Positions 1-8,002 of a stretch of 64,000 nucleotides of DNA are shown piece by piece; position 1 is the first letter of the stretch, and every line of letters begins with the position of its first letter. Made by a program: the position numbers and the translations under genes. Source of the DNA: Glycomyces sp. TRM65418. GTDB taxonomy: Bacteria > Actinomycetota > Actinomycetes > Mycobacteriales > Micromonosporaceae. The DNA lies in contig NZ_JAJFAX010000005.1 in NCBI RefSeq assembly GCF_019710475.1, forward strand, positions 124,001 to 188,000. Direction: 5' to 3'. A model generated the notes under the pieces. That model saw only the letters and a program-made list of their open reading frames with translations. It was not told the origin of the DNA and ran no database searches.

Positions 1-674
1 TCGTGGGCGGCGCGCCGTGCCCGGTCACCGTGGACGGGCGGCCGGAGGCCTGGGGGCAGCCGGTGAAGCTGCAGGCCGGTTCGGTGCTGGACGCCGGGCC
101 CGCCGAGGTCGGCGTGCGCTCGTATCTGGCGTTCTCCGGTGGGCTGCATCCGAAGTCGAGCCTCGGTTCGCATTCGACGTGCCTGCTCTCGGGTTTGGGG
201 CCGGCGCCGCTGAGCGACGGCGACACGATCCCGCTGGGGCCGAGTCCGGCGCATCCGCCGCTGCCGACGCAGTGGCCCGCGCCGTGGTCGGGAGTCGGCG
301 AGGAACTCGTGCTGAAGCTCCATTTGGGACCGAGGATCGAGTGGTTCCAACCGGAGGCGGTGGCCGAGCTGGCGCGCGGGGTGTGGACCGTTTCGGAGCA
401 TTCCAACCGGATCGGGCTGCGGCTGGAGGGTCCGGTGCTCCGACGGGCCGATGCGAAGGCGGAGCTGCCGAGCGAGGGGATCGCGGCGGGGGCGCTGCAG
501 GTGCCGCCGAACGGGCAGCCGATCCTGTTCGGCCCCGACCACCCGACGACGGGCGGCTACCCGGTGATCGGCGTGGTGGGCCCGGAGGCGCAGGCGGCCG
601 CGGCGCAGGCGCGGCCGGGGACCCCGATCAGGTTCGTGCCGATCCCGATGCCCCATTGGAGCAAGCGGGTCTGA
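1..674 (+). CDS. pxpC: 5-oxoprolinase subunit C (biotin-dependent carboxyltransferase family), 5' end outside window
   Basis: The reading frame is open from the left edge, so the N-terminus is missing and the first complete codon is at position 3. The visible 223 residues contain family landmarks: RSYLAFSGGL, the SSLGSHSTCL stretch, a SDGDTIPLG motif and the C-terminal GPDHPTTGGYPVIGVV segment. PxpC (KipA/YbgK) works with PxpA and PxpB in ATP-dependent hydrolysis of 5-oxoproline to glutamate; pxpB would be expected just to the left. A fusion to PxpB cannot be excluded because the start is not visible. The gene ends in a 446-bp gene-free region that carries 16-bp repeats. Confidence 0.88.
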   Translation, partial: VGGAPCPVTVDGRPEAWGQPVKLQAGSVLDAGPAEVGVRSYLAFSGGLHPKSSLGSHSTCLLSGLGPAPLSDGDTIPLGPSPAHPPLPTQWPAPWSGVGEELVLKLHLGPRIEWFQPEAVAELARGVWTVSEHSNRIGLRLEGPVLRRADAKAELPSEGIAAGALQVPPNGQPILFGPDHPTTGGYPVIGVVGPEAQAAAAQARPGTPIRFVPIPMPHWSKRV

Positions 675-1120
675 CGCGTCGGCCGCTCGCGTAGGGCCAC
701 ACGTTCGAGTGCATTCCGCGCGGGCGGCCGGTTTCGGCGGCGGTTCTTGTCGGACCCGCCTGCCACGATCGGCCCGAGACTTCCTTCCCCTCTCGGGAGG
801 GCGGGGGTTGGGGACGGCCGGACCCCGGGGCTTGCAGCGGCTCGTGCGATCGGCCTGTCGCGGCGGTCTGGCGCGAAGGCTCTCGCGGTTTGCGAGCGCA
901 CTCGCCAGGCGCGTCGTCTCCAGGGGCCTCGTCGCTGCGGAGTGGCAGTTGTTCGAGCGCGCGGTCGTTCGCCGGCGCCGTCGTTCAGAAGCGCTGCCGT
1001 TCAGGAGGACTGTCGTTCAGGAGGACTGTCGTTCAGGACCGCTGCCACCTAGAGGCGCTGTCGTTCAGGAGCACTGCCGTGCGAGCGCGCGGCGATGCGG
1101 GAGCGCCGCCGTTCGAGGAC
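675..1120. other. Gene-free interval between convergent pxpC and the trans-sulfuration gene
   Basis: I find no credible gene here on either strand; open frames lack starts with Shine-Dalgarno sequences and have repetitive composition. The right half is a degenerate 16-bp tandem array, described separately. Positions 675-929 show nothing else I can support. Confidence 0.6.
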
Positions 1121-1121
1121 T
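930..1121 (+). repeat. Degenerate 16-bp tandem repeat array
   Basis: Consecutive 16-bp units begin at 946, 962, 978, 994, 1010, 1026, 1042, 1058, 1074, 1090 and 1106. The consensus is close to CTGYCGTTCAGGAGSA. Units at 994, 1010, 1026 and 1058 are almost identical; units at both ends are more diverged, and a one-base-shifted relative is visible at 929-944. The period is not a multiple of three, and no open frame uses the array convincingly, so it is probably non-coding. It ends on the stop codon of the leftward gene. Confidence 0.75.
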
Positions 1122-2266
1122 CAGTCGCCCAAGGCCTGAGCGAAGTCGGCGATGAGGTCCTCCGCGGCCTCGATGCCCGTGGAGAACCGGATGAGGTCGT
1201 CGCCGATCCCCGCCGCCGCCCGCTCCTCGGCGGTCATCTTGGCGTGGCTGCTGATCGCCGGTCGCGTCATCAGCGACTCCACTCCGCCCAGGCTCGCGGC
1301 CGGATACGGAATGCGCAGCGTCCGCAGAAGGCGCTCGGCCGCGTCCAGGCCCCCGGCGGGCCGGAACGCCAGCATCGATCCGAAGCCGTCGAACAGCGCC
1401 GCGGCCCGCTCATGGTCGGGGTGCGAGGCCAGGCCCGGGTAGTGCACGTCGGCGATCGCCTCGTGCTCCTCCAGGAACCGCGCCAACGCGAGCGCGTTCT
1501 CGTTCTGCGCCCGCACCCGCAGGGCGAGGGTCTTGAGTCCGCGCGAGAGCAGGAACGCCGCGTTCGGGTCGAGGCTGCCGCCGAAGAGCATCAGCTGGTG
1601 GCGCACGCGCTCGATCCGCTCGGCCGAGCCCGTGACGACGCCGGCGACGAGGTCGGAATGGCCGTTGAGGGCCTTGGTCGCGGAGTGGCACACCAGGTCG
1701 TAGCCGACGGTGTGGGGCCGGAACAGCACCGGGGTGGGGAAAGTGTTGTCGATGATGGAGGTCAGGCCGTGCTCGCGTGCGAAGCGGGCGAGTCCGGCGA
1801 GGTCGCCGACCCGCACGAGCGGGTTGGTGATCGACTCGACGTAGACGGCTTTGGTCTCGGGCCGGAGCGCGGCCTCCCAGGCGGCGGGGTCATCGGCGTC
1901 GACGAAGTCGACGCCCCAGCCGATCCGCCGGGCCTCCTCGGCGAGGAGGGCGTGGGTGCCGCCGTAGAGGTTCCCGGCGACGATCAGGCGGTCGCCGCCG
2001 CCGAGGACGCTGCTGAGCGCGGTGGCGATCGCGGCCATGCCGGAGGCGGTGACGACGGCGGCCTCGGCGCCTTCGAGGGCGGCGAGCTTGTCCTGCACGT
2101 ACGTCTGGGTGGGGGTGTTGGAGTAGCGGATGTAGTCGACGCCGCCGCCGGGTTCGATCTCGTAGACCGTCCCCTGGTAGATGGGGAAGACGACCGATCG
2201 GTCGCGGGCGGGGCGGGGCTCCCCGCCGTGGACGGCCAGGGTCTCGAACCGGGTTGCGTCGCTCAT
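1121..2266 (-). CDS. PLP-dependent trans-sulfuration enzyme (cystathionine gamma-synthase/beta-lyase family)
   Basis: A 381-residue Cys/Met metabolism PLP enzyme, the usual family length. The PLP lysine lies in the SATKALNGHSDL motif, preceded by the cofactor-binding TSIIDNTF segment (Asp). YSNTPTQ near residue 48 and the ASGMAAI stretch near 75 match the phosphate and substrate region, and the C-terminal SLGGVESL motif binds the substrate carboxylate. The family covers cystathionine synthesis or cleavage and O-acetylhomoserine chemistry. The exact reaction cannot be read from sequence, so no symbol is given. It is monocistronic and ends in the 16-bp repeat array. Confidence 0.88.
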   Translation of the reverse strand: MSDATRFETLAVHGGEPRPARDRSVVFPIYQGTVYEIEPGGGVDYIRYSNTPTQTYVQDKLAALEGAEAAVVTASGMAAIATALSSVLGGGDRLIVAGNLYGGTHALLAEEARRIGWGVDFVDADDPAAWEAALRPETKAVYVESITNPLVRVGDLAGLARFAREHGLTSIIDNTFPTPVLFRPHTVGYDLVCHSATKALNGHSDLVAGVVTGSAERIERVRHQLMLFGGSLDPNAAFLLSRGLKTLALRVRAQNENALALARFLEEHEAIADVHYPGLASHPDHERAAALFDGFGSMLAFRPAGGLDAAERLLRTLRIPYPAASLGGVESLMTRPAISSHAKMTAEERAAAGIGDDLIRFSTGIEAAEDLIADFAQALGD

Positions 2267-2312
2267 CCGCCGACGATATCGGCGGCCCGGTCGCCCCGCA
2301 ATGATTCGGGTC

Positions 2313-2732
2313 TCAGCCGGCGCCGGGGCGGGCGCCGATGAGCCGGTCGAGGAGGCGGGTCTCGCCGGGCCACGCCTCGTGGAGGACCTCGCGGGGGACG
2401 CTGCGGGCCGCGTACCGCAGGGCGAGCGCGACCACGACGATGTCGTCGAGGGGCCCGATGACCGGCAGGAATTCGGGGATGAGGTCGATCGGGCTTGCCA
2501 GGTACACCGCCGCGATCACGACGGCCGCCTTCGCGCGGCGCGGGACGGCGGGGTGGCGGCGCAGCCGCCGCGCGCAGGCGATGCAGTCGGGGATGAAGGC
2601 GGCGAGGTCCCGCAGGAGCCCGGGCGGCAGCCGCCGGGCGAGGACGGCGAGGAGCGCCCAGGTCAGGACGATGAGGGCGGCCGCGATCGCGAGAGCGGCG
2701 AGCCAGCCGCGTGCGCCCTCCGGCACCGTCAC
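2313..2732 (-). CDS. DUF1232 (YkvA-like) membrane protein
   Basis: A 139-residue protein with one strong N-terminal membrane segment (residues 10-32), a basic amphipathic stretch and the DUF1232 core ASPIDLIPEFLPVIGPLDD near residues 79-97. The GTG start overlaps the TGA of the upstream CtaG-type gene (GTGA, 2729-2732), so translation is probably coupled. The function of the family is not established. Its pairing with a cytochrome oxidase/copper gene suggests a membrane role, but that is inference. Confidence 0.8.
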   Translation of the reverse strand: MTVPEGARGWLAALAIAAALIVLTWALLAVLARRLPPGLLRDLAAFIPDCIACARRLRRHPAVPRRAKAAVVIAAVYLASPIDLIPEFLPVIGPLDDIVVVALALRYAARSVPREVLHEAWPGETRLLDRLIGARPGAG

Positions 2733-4813
2733 CGGCGTTCCTGGTCGAGGCTCGCGAGATAGGCGTTGTAGACCTCGTGCGGGTCGTCCTCGGGGCGGCC
2801 GCTGGCGGTGGCGCGCTCGGCCATCCGGTCGAGGCGCCGGCCCTCGCGGTCCTCCGAGCGCGTCCACTGGGCGATGAGCACGCCGATGATGATGAGGCTC
2901 GGGATCTCCCCGAACGCCCACGCGATGCCGCCGCCGGCGCGCTGGTCGGCGAGGAGGTCGCCCGCCCAGGGCATGGCGATCTGCGTGTACCAGTCGCCCG
3001 CGATGAGCGTCGTGCTCAACATCAGGGTGAGCCCGAAGATGGCGTGGAAGACGATCGACACGAAGTAGAGCAGGACCTTCGCCGGGTAGCTCAGCGGCCG
3101 CGGCTTCGGGTCGGGGCCGATGATCACCCAGAAGAAGAGGCTCCCGGCGGCGAGGAAGTGCGCGGTCATGAACAGGTGCCCGAAGTGCGAGCGCAGCGCC
3201 CACTCGAACATGCCGGTGAAGTACATGAGGTACAGGCTCGTCAGGTAGATGAAGAGCGCCACGAGCGGTTTCGAGACGAACCGGGACCAGCGGCTGTGGA
3301 CGGCGGCGAGGAGCCATTCGCGCGGGCCGCCGGCGCGGTCGGGCCGCAGGGCCCGGAGCGCGAGCGTCACGGGCGCGGCCAGCACGAGGAGGATCGGCAC
3401 GAGCATGTTCAGCGCCATGTGCTGCACCATGTGGGCGCTGAACAGGACCATCCCGTACTTGCCCAGGCCCGACGAGGTGGTGACGACGAGCGCGACCCAT
3501 CCGGCGATCCACAGGGCGGTGCGGTACCAGGGCCAGGCGTCGCCGCGGCGGCGCAGGCGGACCACCCCGGCGACGTACGCGCCGACGAGCGCGATCGCGG
3601 CCGTGCAGAACAGGATCGACGGGTACCAGTCGAGTGCCACGGAGGCGACGCTGAGCGGCCCGGGGGTGGGGAAGCCGAGCACGGCGGTGTTCGGGTCGGC
3701 GAGCTCCTCGGCGGGCGGCGGGGTCACCGACAGGGAGGCGGCGAGGCCGAACGCGATCGCCATGAGCGCCAGTTCGGCCGCGGCGAGGCGCGTGAACGCG
3801 CGCCGGTCGCCCGCGGCGACGGCCGGGAGGGCGCGGCGGCGGTGGGCCCAGCCGAGGAGGCCGCCGGCGGCGAGCACGGCGAGCTTCGCGAGCGCGATCC
3901 GCCCGTACGGCGTGGTCCACAGGTCGGTGAGGGCGACGTTGGCGCAGAAGACGATCAGGCCGGAGCCGCCCACGGCGGCGTAGGCGAACAGGGCCGTCCG
4001 GGAGTACCGGCGGGCCGCGACCGCGGGGTCTTTGCGGGCGATGAACAGCGCGAACAGGCCGCCGGCCCAGAACGCGGCGGCGACGACGTGGATGAGGAGG
4101 CCGTCGACGGCGATCTGGTGGTTGCCGTTCGACGCGGAGTGGCCGGTGAAGACCGGCGGGAAGGTGGCCGCGACGGCGAGCGCGGCGGCGCCCACCGCGC
4201 CGGGGATGGTGAACGCCCGCAGCGCGAGGACCGCCGCGGCGAGCGCGAGGAGCGCGGCGAGTGCGAGCGCCCGGCCCTGCTCGAACTCGGACACGTAGAA
4301 CCAGACGTCCTGAGTCCCGATCCGGTCGAGCGGCACGGCGTTGAGGTTCGCGGCTTCGACCGGGAGGCGGACCAGCGCCACGACCGCCCACAGAGCCGAG
4401 GCCGCGGCGCCGACGCGCAGCCACCGCCACGACTGGGCGGTGAGGCGGGCCCGGTCGCCCTGGCGTCCCGGCAGGAAGCAGGCGGCCGCGACCATGCAGC
4501 CGACGGCGGCGAGCATCGCGAGGTCGTAGGCGTATTTGAGGAGGCCGGCGGCCCAGGTGACGGCGGGGTCGGGGGCCGTGAGGCCCGGGAGCGCGTCGAC
4601 GTCGACGGCTCCGCCGAGGTCGAGGGCGACGACGGCGGCGGCGAGCCCGGCGAGGACGGCGGCGGCGACGGCCAGTGCGCGCAGCCCGCGCCCGGGGCCC
4701 TGCGGTCCGCGGCCGTGCCCGTGCAGCCCGCTTCGGGGCCCCGCGCCGCCGCCAGGTATGGTAGCGGCGGTGTTTTGGCTGGTCTCGGTCGATGCGGTCA
4801 CGTAACCCAGCAT
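2729..4813 (-). CDS. CopD/CtaG fusion membrane protein (copper import and cytochrome c oxidase assembly)
   Basis: A 694-residue polytopic membrane protein. After a Gly-rich N-terminus, the first half holds a CopD-like domain (around residues 190-330, with conserved His in HSASNGNHQ and LIHVVAAAFWAGGL). The second half is a caa3-type CtaG domain (about 390-640) with FSAHMVQHMALNM and SIVFHAIFGLTLM. CtaG domains help load copper into aa3/caa3 oxidase, and CopD moves copper across the membrane. This fusion is common in actinobacteria. The ATG at 4813 is used; a nearby GTG four codons in is possible. It is coupled by a 4-nt overlap to the DUF1232 gene. Confidence 0.87.
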   Translation of the reverse strand: MLGYVTASTETSQNTAATIPGGGAGPRSGLHGHGRGPQGPGRGLRALAVAAAVLAGLAAAVVALDLGGAVDVDALPGLTAPDPAVTWAAGLLKYAYDLAMLAAVGCMVAAACFLPGRQGDRARLTAQSWRWLRVGAAASALWAVVALVRLPVEAANLNAVPLDRIGTQDVWFYVSEFEQGRALALAALLALAAAVLALRAFTIPGAVGAAALAVAATFPPVFTGHSASNGNHQIAVDGLLIHVVAAAFWAGGLFALFIARKDPAVAARRYSRTALFAYAAVGGSGLIVFCANVALTDLWTTPYGRIALAKLAVLAAGGLLGWAHRRRALPAVAAGDRRAFTRLAAAELALMAIAFGLAASLSVTPPPAEELADPNTAVLGFPTPGPLSVASVALDWYPSILFCTAAIALVGAYVAGVVRLRRRGDAWPWYRTALWIAGWVALVVTTSSGLGKYGMVLFSAHMVQHMALNMLVPILLVLAAPVTLALRALRPDRAGGPREWLLAAVHSRWSRFVSKPLVALFIYLTSLYLMYFTGMFEWALRSHFGHLFMTAHFLAAGSLFFWVIIGPDPKPRPLSYPAKVLLYFVSIVFHAIFGLTLMLSTTLIAGDWYTQIAMPWAGDLLADQRAGGGIAWAFGEIPSLIIIGVLIAQWTRSEDREGRRLDRMAERATASGRPEDDPHEVYNAYLASLDQERR

Positions 4814-4992
4814 GGCTGATTAATCCAGCTCACGCCCCACCGGGTGGGGTCCAGTCATCTCCGGCAACTTCACGGCGAGCCGCTCGGGCGGCTATGGGCC
4901 GTGTCGGGGTCATAAGGCACGATCACACGGAGCGCTCGAGGCGGAGCCGTGCATTGGCAGTCACGGCGATCGCTTGCGGCGCCGTAATTTTC

Positions 4993-4998
4993 TATGGT
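4993..4998 (+). promoter_or_regulatory. Probable -10 element (TATGGT) of the AAA ATPase gene
   Basis: TATGGT stands out in an AT-rich patch within GC-rich DNA. It lies 8 nt upstream of the ATG at 5007, so the transcript would start at or next to the start codon. No convincing -35 hexamer is visible. Confidence 0.35.
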
Positions 4999-5006
4999 GG
5001 ATCGCG

Positions 5007-6164
5007 ATGGGAATCATCGAAAGACGCGGTGAGATCATGAACCTGCTTCAGGGGGGCGGCGGCGTGCTCGGCAACATGCACTTCACGCTCGACGGCTCGG
5101 ACGATCCGTCGAACGTGCTGAACCTCATGGCCCTGGACGCGTACGTCAGCGGCGCGCAGCCCCATGCGGTGGTGCGGGCGCTCGACATGGTCGCCGACGA
5201 CGTGGACCTCATACCCGAGGGCGGGTCGCTCGTCCGGTCGATTTCCGGGGCGTCGTTCCTGCAGCTGGTGGTCGGCGAGGGCTGGACGCTGCGGACGCAG
5301 CGGTGGCGCGACGGCTCCGGGCAGGCGGTGGTGACCGCCGAGACGCGCGAGCGCGCCGAGGAGATCGCCGCGTACCTCACCGACCGGACCGGTTCGGTCG
5401 AGGAGGTCGGCGAGGACAAGGTCGACATGGGCTTCTGGTACCGGTCGGCGCGCGGCCCGTTCCGGTCCACCCGGTCGATCAGCGCGCCGCGGTGGCCGGA
5501 GATCGAGCGGAACTACTCCTCCGGCGCGGGTTCGGCCCTGGGGAAGCTCATGGCCACGCAGGCTTCGGACGTGGCGGGGCGGCTCGTCCTGTTCCACGGC
5601 CCGCCGGGGACCGGCAAGACGACGGCCCTGCGGGCGCTCGCCCGCGAGTGGGCGCCGTGGTGCCAGGTGGACACGGTGCTCGACCCGGAGGCGTTCTTCG
5701 CCGACCCGTCGTACCTGATGGAGGTCATCATCGGGTCGGAGATGGATCTGGCGCTGGACGCCGACCTCAACCCCGGTGAGCCGCGGCGCGGGCACTGGCG
5801 GCTCATGGTCCTGGAGGACTGCGACGAGCTGATCCGCGGGGAGGCCAAGGAGGCGTCGGGGCAGTCGCTGGCGCGGCTGCTGAACCTGACGGACGGCCTG
5901 CTCGGGCAGGGCCGGGAGATCATGGTGGCGATCACGACGAACGAACGGCTCGACCGGCTGCACCCGGCGGTGGTGCGCCCCGGGCGGTGCCTGGCGCAGA
6001 TCGAGGTGGGCGCGCTGTCGCCGCTGGAGTCGAGCGACTGGCTCGGCGGGGAGCCGGTGCGCGAGCCGATGACGTTGGCCGAGCTCTACGCCCGGCGCGG
6101 CGGCACCGATCCGACCAGGTCCGAGACACCGATCCCCCACCAGCACATCGGCCAGTACCTATAA
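5007..6164 (+). CDS. AAA-family ATPase with N-terminal DUF5925-type domain
   Basis: A 385-residue protein. The N-terminal half (about 1-170) has no catalytic motif and resembles the DUF5925 region of actinobacterial ATPases. The C-terminal half is an AAA module: Walker A GPPGTGKTT (198-206), Walker B LMVLED (266-271), a sensor-like AITTNER (309-315) and a RPGR arginine motif near 325. The ATG at 5007 is chosen because a TATGGT element lies 8 nt upstream; the ATG at 5037 is the alternative and has only a weak ribosome site. The substrate is unknown. The gene stands alone. Confidence 0.78.
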   Translation: MGIIERRGEIMNLLQGGGGVLGNMHFTLDGSDDPSNVLNLMALDAYVSGAQPHAVVRALDMVADDVDLIPEGGSLVRSISGASFLQLVVGEGWTLRTQRWRDGSGQAVVTAETRERAEEIAAYLTDRTGSVEEVGEDKVDMGFWYRSARGPFRSTRSISAPRWPEIERNYSSGAGSALGKLMATQASDVAGRLVLFHGPPGTGKTTALRALAREWAPWCQVDTVLDPEAFFADPSYLMEVIIGSEMDLALDADLNPGEPRRGHWRLMVLEDCDELIRGEAKEASGQSLARLLNLTDGLLGQGREIMVAITTNERLDRLHPAVVRPGRCLAQIEVGALSPLESSDWLGGEPVREPMTLAELYARRGGTDPTRSETPIPHQHIGQYL

Positions 6165-6299
6165 GGCCGCGTTCCCTGCGCCGACTTGCGAAACGGGCGC
6201 CTCGGGCCTCGTCCTGCACGGGGTCGGCGGTGCCGCGGGGCGGTGCGCATCGGGCACGCCGCCCCGCGTTCGGCTTCGCTTTCTCAGTCTTCGACCCGG

Positions 6300-6689
6300 T
6301 CAGGCCTCGGCGTCGCGGGCGGCGAAGACCTCTCTGGCGGCGGTGACCGCGTTGATCGCGGCGGGGAAACCCGCGTAGACCGCGATCTGCGTGAGCGCCT
6401 CCACGATCTCGCCGCGGGTGAGCCCCGCATTGAGGGCGCCGTTGATGTGGAAACGCAGCTGCGGGGCGGCGTTCCCCAGTGCGGCCAAGGCGCCGATCGT
6501 CACCAGCTGCCGATCCCGCGGCTCCAGCTCCGATCGGGAGATGACGTCGCCGTACGCGAACTCGGCGATGAAGCGGCCGAGATCGGGTGCGATGTCGGCG
6601 AGGGAGGTGACGGGCGAGGGGCCCTCCTCTCCTGAAAGCCGTTGCAGGGCCTTGATCCCGCGTTCATAGCGTTCTCCGGAATCCTCCAT
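6300..6689 (-). CDS. Carboxymuconolactone decarboxylase-family protein
   Basis: A 129-residue CMD-family protein. The core runs from ELEPRDRQLVTIGALAALGN through QLRFHINGALNAGLTRGEIVEAL to QIAVYAGFPAAINAV, as in PcaC-type gamma-carboxymuconolactone decarboxylases. No CXXC pair is present, so it is not an AhpD-type disulfide reductase. Its Shine-Dalgarno AAGGAGG (6697-6703) overlaps the stop codon of the MFS gene, which implies translational coupling and co-expression with that transporter under the divergent TetR regulator. The substrate is unknown. Confidence 0.85.
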   Translation of the reverse strand: MEDSGERYERGIKALQRLSGEEGPSPVTSLADIAPDLGRFIAEFAYGDVISRSELEPRDRQLVTIGALAALGNAAPQLRFHINGALNAGLTRGEIVEALTQIAVYAGFPAAINAVTAAREVFAARDAEA

Positions 6690-6701
6690 CTGCGAACCTC
6701 C

Positions 6702-7928
6702 TTAGTCGCGTGAGGCTTGGATCCGCTTGCCCCACAACGCCAATCCTGCTGCAAGTAGGAGCATGCCCGCAAGGGCCAACGCCAGCGCGGCGAAGCCGTG
6801 GACGGCCGCGGCCTGAGCGATGAGCGGTCCCGCCGTGGCGCCCACGTAGAGGCTGAACATCGCCACCGAGGAAGCGGCCGCGCGGTGCTCGCCGCCGGCC
6901 TCCGCCGCGGTCTGGTTCGCCGCGGGCCCGACGATGCCGAGGCCGCCGATGAGCACGGCCAACAGGACCGCGAGCATCACGAGGTGGTCGCCGGCGAACA
7001 CGGCGGCGGCCATGGCCAGCGCGGCGACGACGGTGCCGAGGACGATCTGGTTCGGCCGGGCGACGCGTGCGAGCGGGACCGCCAGGAACGGCAGCGCGAC
7101 CATCACCGGGAGGGCGCTGGCGCGCAGGGCGAGCAGTTCGCCGGTGCCGGTGACGATGCCGGTGAGCTCGATGCCGGTGTAGATCGCGACCATGGCGGCC
7201 ATCACGAGTGCTCCGGCGCCGAACATCGGCAGCAGGGAGGCGAGGCGCAGGACGCGCGGGATCGCGGCGTAGCTGCTCGCGAGGTTCGCGCCCGCGGCGG
7301 GCCGGTCGGGGAGCATGACGCGGCTCGCGGCGAGCGCGACGAGGCCGAACAGGACGGCCGATCCGATGAAGACGGTGCGCCAGTCGGCGAACCGGATCAC
7401 GGTCTGGGAGGCGAGCTGGCCGATCACGGTGGCGGCCAGGAACGAGGTGATGATGGTGGAGACGGCGACGGCGCGGCGGTCCGGCGCGAGGCGGACGGTG
7501 GCATAGGCGGTCATGGCGGGTGGGATCGAGCCGATCGCGAGGCCTTGAAGGACCCGCAGCGGGATCGCGGCGGCCAGGCTCGGCGCCAGACCGGTCAACA
7601 GTGTGACCACCCCGGCGGCGAGCAGCCCGGCGATGAGGACGCGTTTGCGCCCGAAGCGGTCGGCCATGGGACCGAAGAGGACGAAGCCCCCGGCGTAGCC
7701 GAACGCGAACGCGCTGATGATCCAGGTCATCGATCCGAGGCCGACGTTCCAGGAGGCCTCCATGGCGCTGAACATCGGTATGGGCGTGTACATCTGGCCG
7801 GTGGCCAGAAGGGCCGCGAGCGCGAACACGGGGACGACCCGGTAGGCGGGTGTGTATGCCGGCGGGATGCGCGCGGGCATCTGCGCCGGGAGGTAGCGGT
7901 CGGATGACGCGGTGGTGGTTGCAGTCAT
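6702..7928 (-). CDS. MFS transporter (drug:H+ antiporter-like, 12 TM)
   Basis: A 408-residue major facilitator protein with about 12 hydrophobic segments and the loop 2-3 signature GPMADRFGRKRV near residue 85. The length and motif fit DHA1-type exporters. It has a strong promoter: TTGACA (7960-7965, minus strand) and TAGATT (7936-7941), 18 bp apart. The -10 ends 7 nt before the ATG, so the mRNA is probably leaderless. A palindrome covers the upstream edge of the -35, and a TetR gene diverges from the same region. This suggests substrate-induced export, with the CMD protein as downstream partner. The substrate is not predictable. Confidence 0.87.
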   Translation of the reverse strand: MTATTTASSDRYLPAQMPARIPPAYTPAYRVVPVFALAALLATGQMYTPIPMFSAMEASWNVGLGSMTWIISAFAFGYAGGFVLFGPMADRFGRKRVLIAGLLAAGVVTLLTGLAPSLAAAIPLRVLQGLAIGSIPPAMTAYATVRLAPDRRAVAVSTIITSFLAATVIGQLASQTVIRFADWRTVFIGSAVLFGLVALAASRVMLPDRPAAGANLASSYAAIPRVLRLASLLPMFGAGALVMAAMVAIYTGIELTGIVTGTGELLALRASALPVMVALPFLAVPLARVARPNQIVLGTVVAALAMAAAVFAGDHLVMLAVLLAVLIGGLGIVGPAANQTAAEAGGEHRAAASSVAMFSLYVGATAGPLIAQAAAVHGFAALALALAGMLLLAAGLALWGKRIQASRD

Positions 7929-7935
7929 GGCGGCA

Positions 7936-7995
7936 AATCTAAGTCCGCCTGCGGCACTCTGTCAACCAAATAGTTGGTTTTTCTTCTGGTAACCT
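7936..7995. promoter_or_regulatory. Divergent MFS/TetR promoter region with operator palindrome
   Basis: On the minus strand, TTGACA (7965-7960) and TAGATT (7941-7936) form the MFS promoter. On the plus strand, TAACCT (7990-7995) lies 7 nt before the TetR ATG. Between them lies AACCAA-ATAG-TTGGTT (7964-7979), a perfect 6-bp-arm palindrome that overlaps the MFS -35 box, where a TetR repressor could block the MFS gene and probably its own. Confidence 0.65.
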
Positions 7996-8002
7996 GGACC
8001 TC

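Noticed and set aside
946..1121. CRISPR array from the 16-bp repeats
   Set aside because: The units are contiguous without unique spacers, too short and degenerate, and no cas genes are present.
890..2341. Long plus-strand open frame opposite the trans-sulfuration gene
   Set aside because: It is the mirror of a well-supported enzyme on the minus strand; its composition (GV/EA/RR-rich, no domains) is typical of antisense frames in high-GC DNA.
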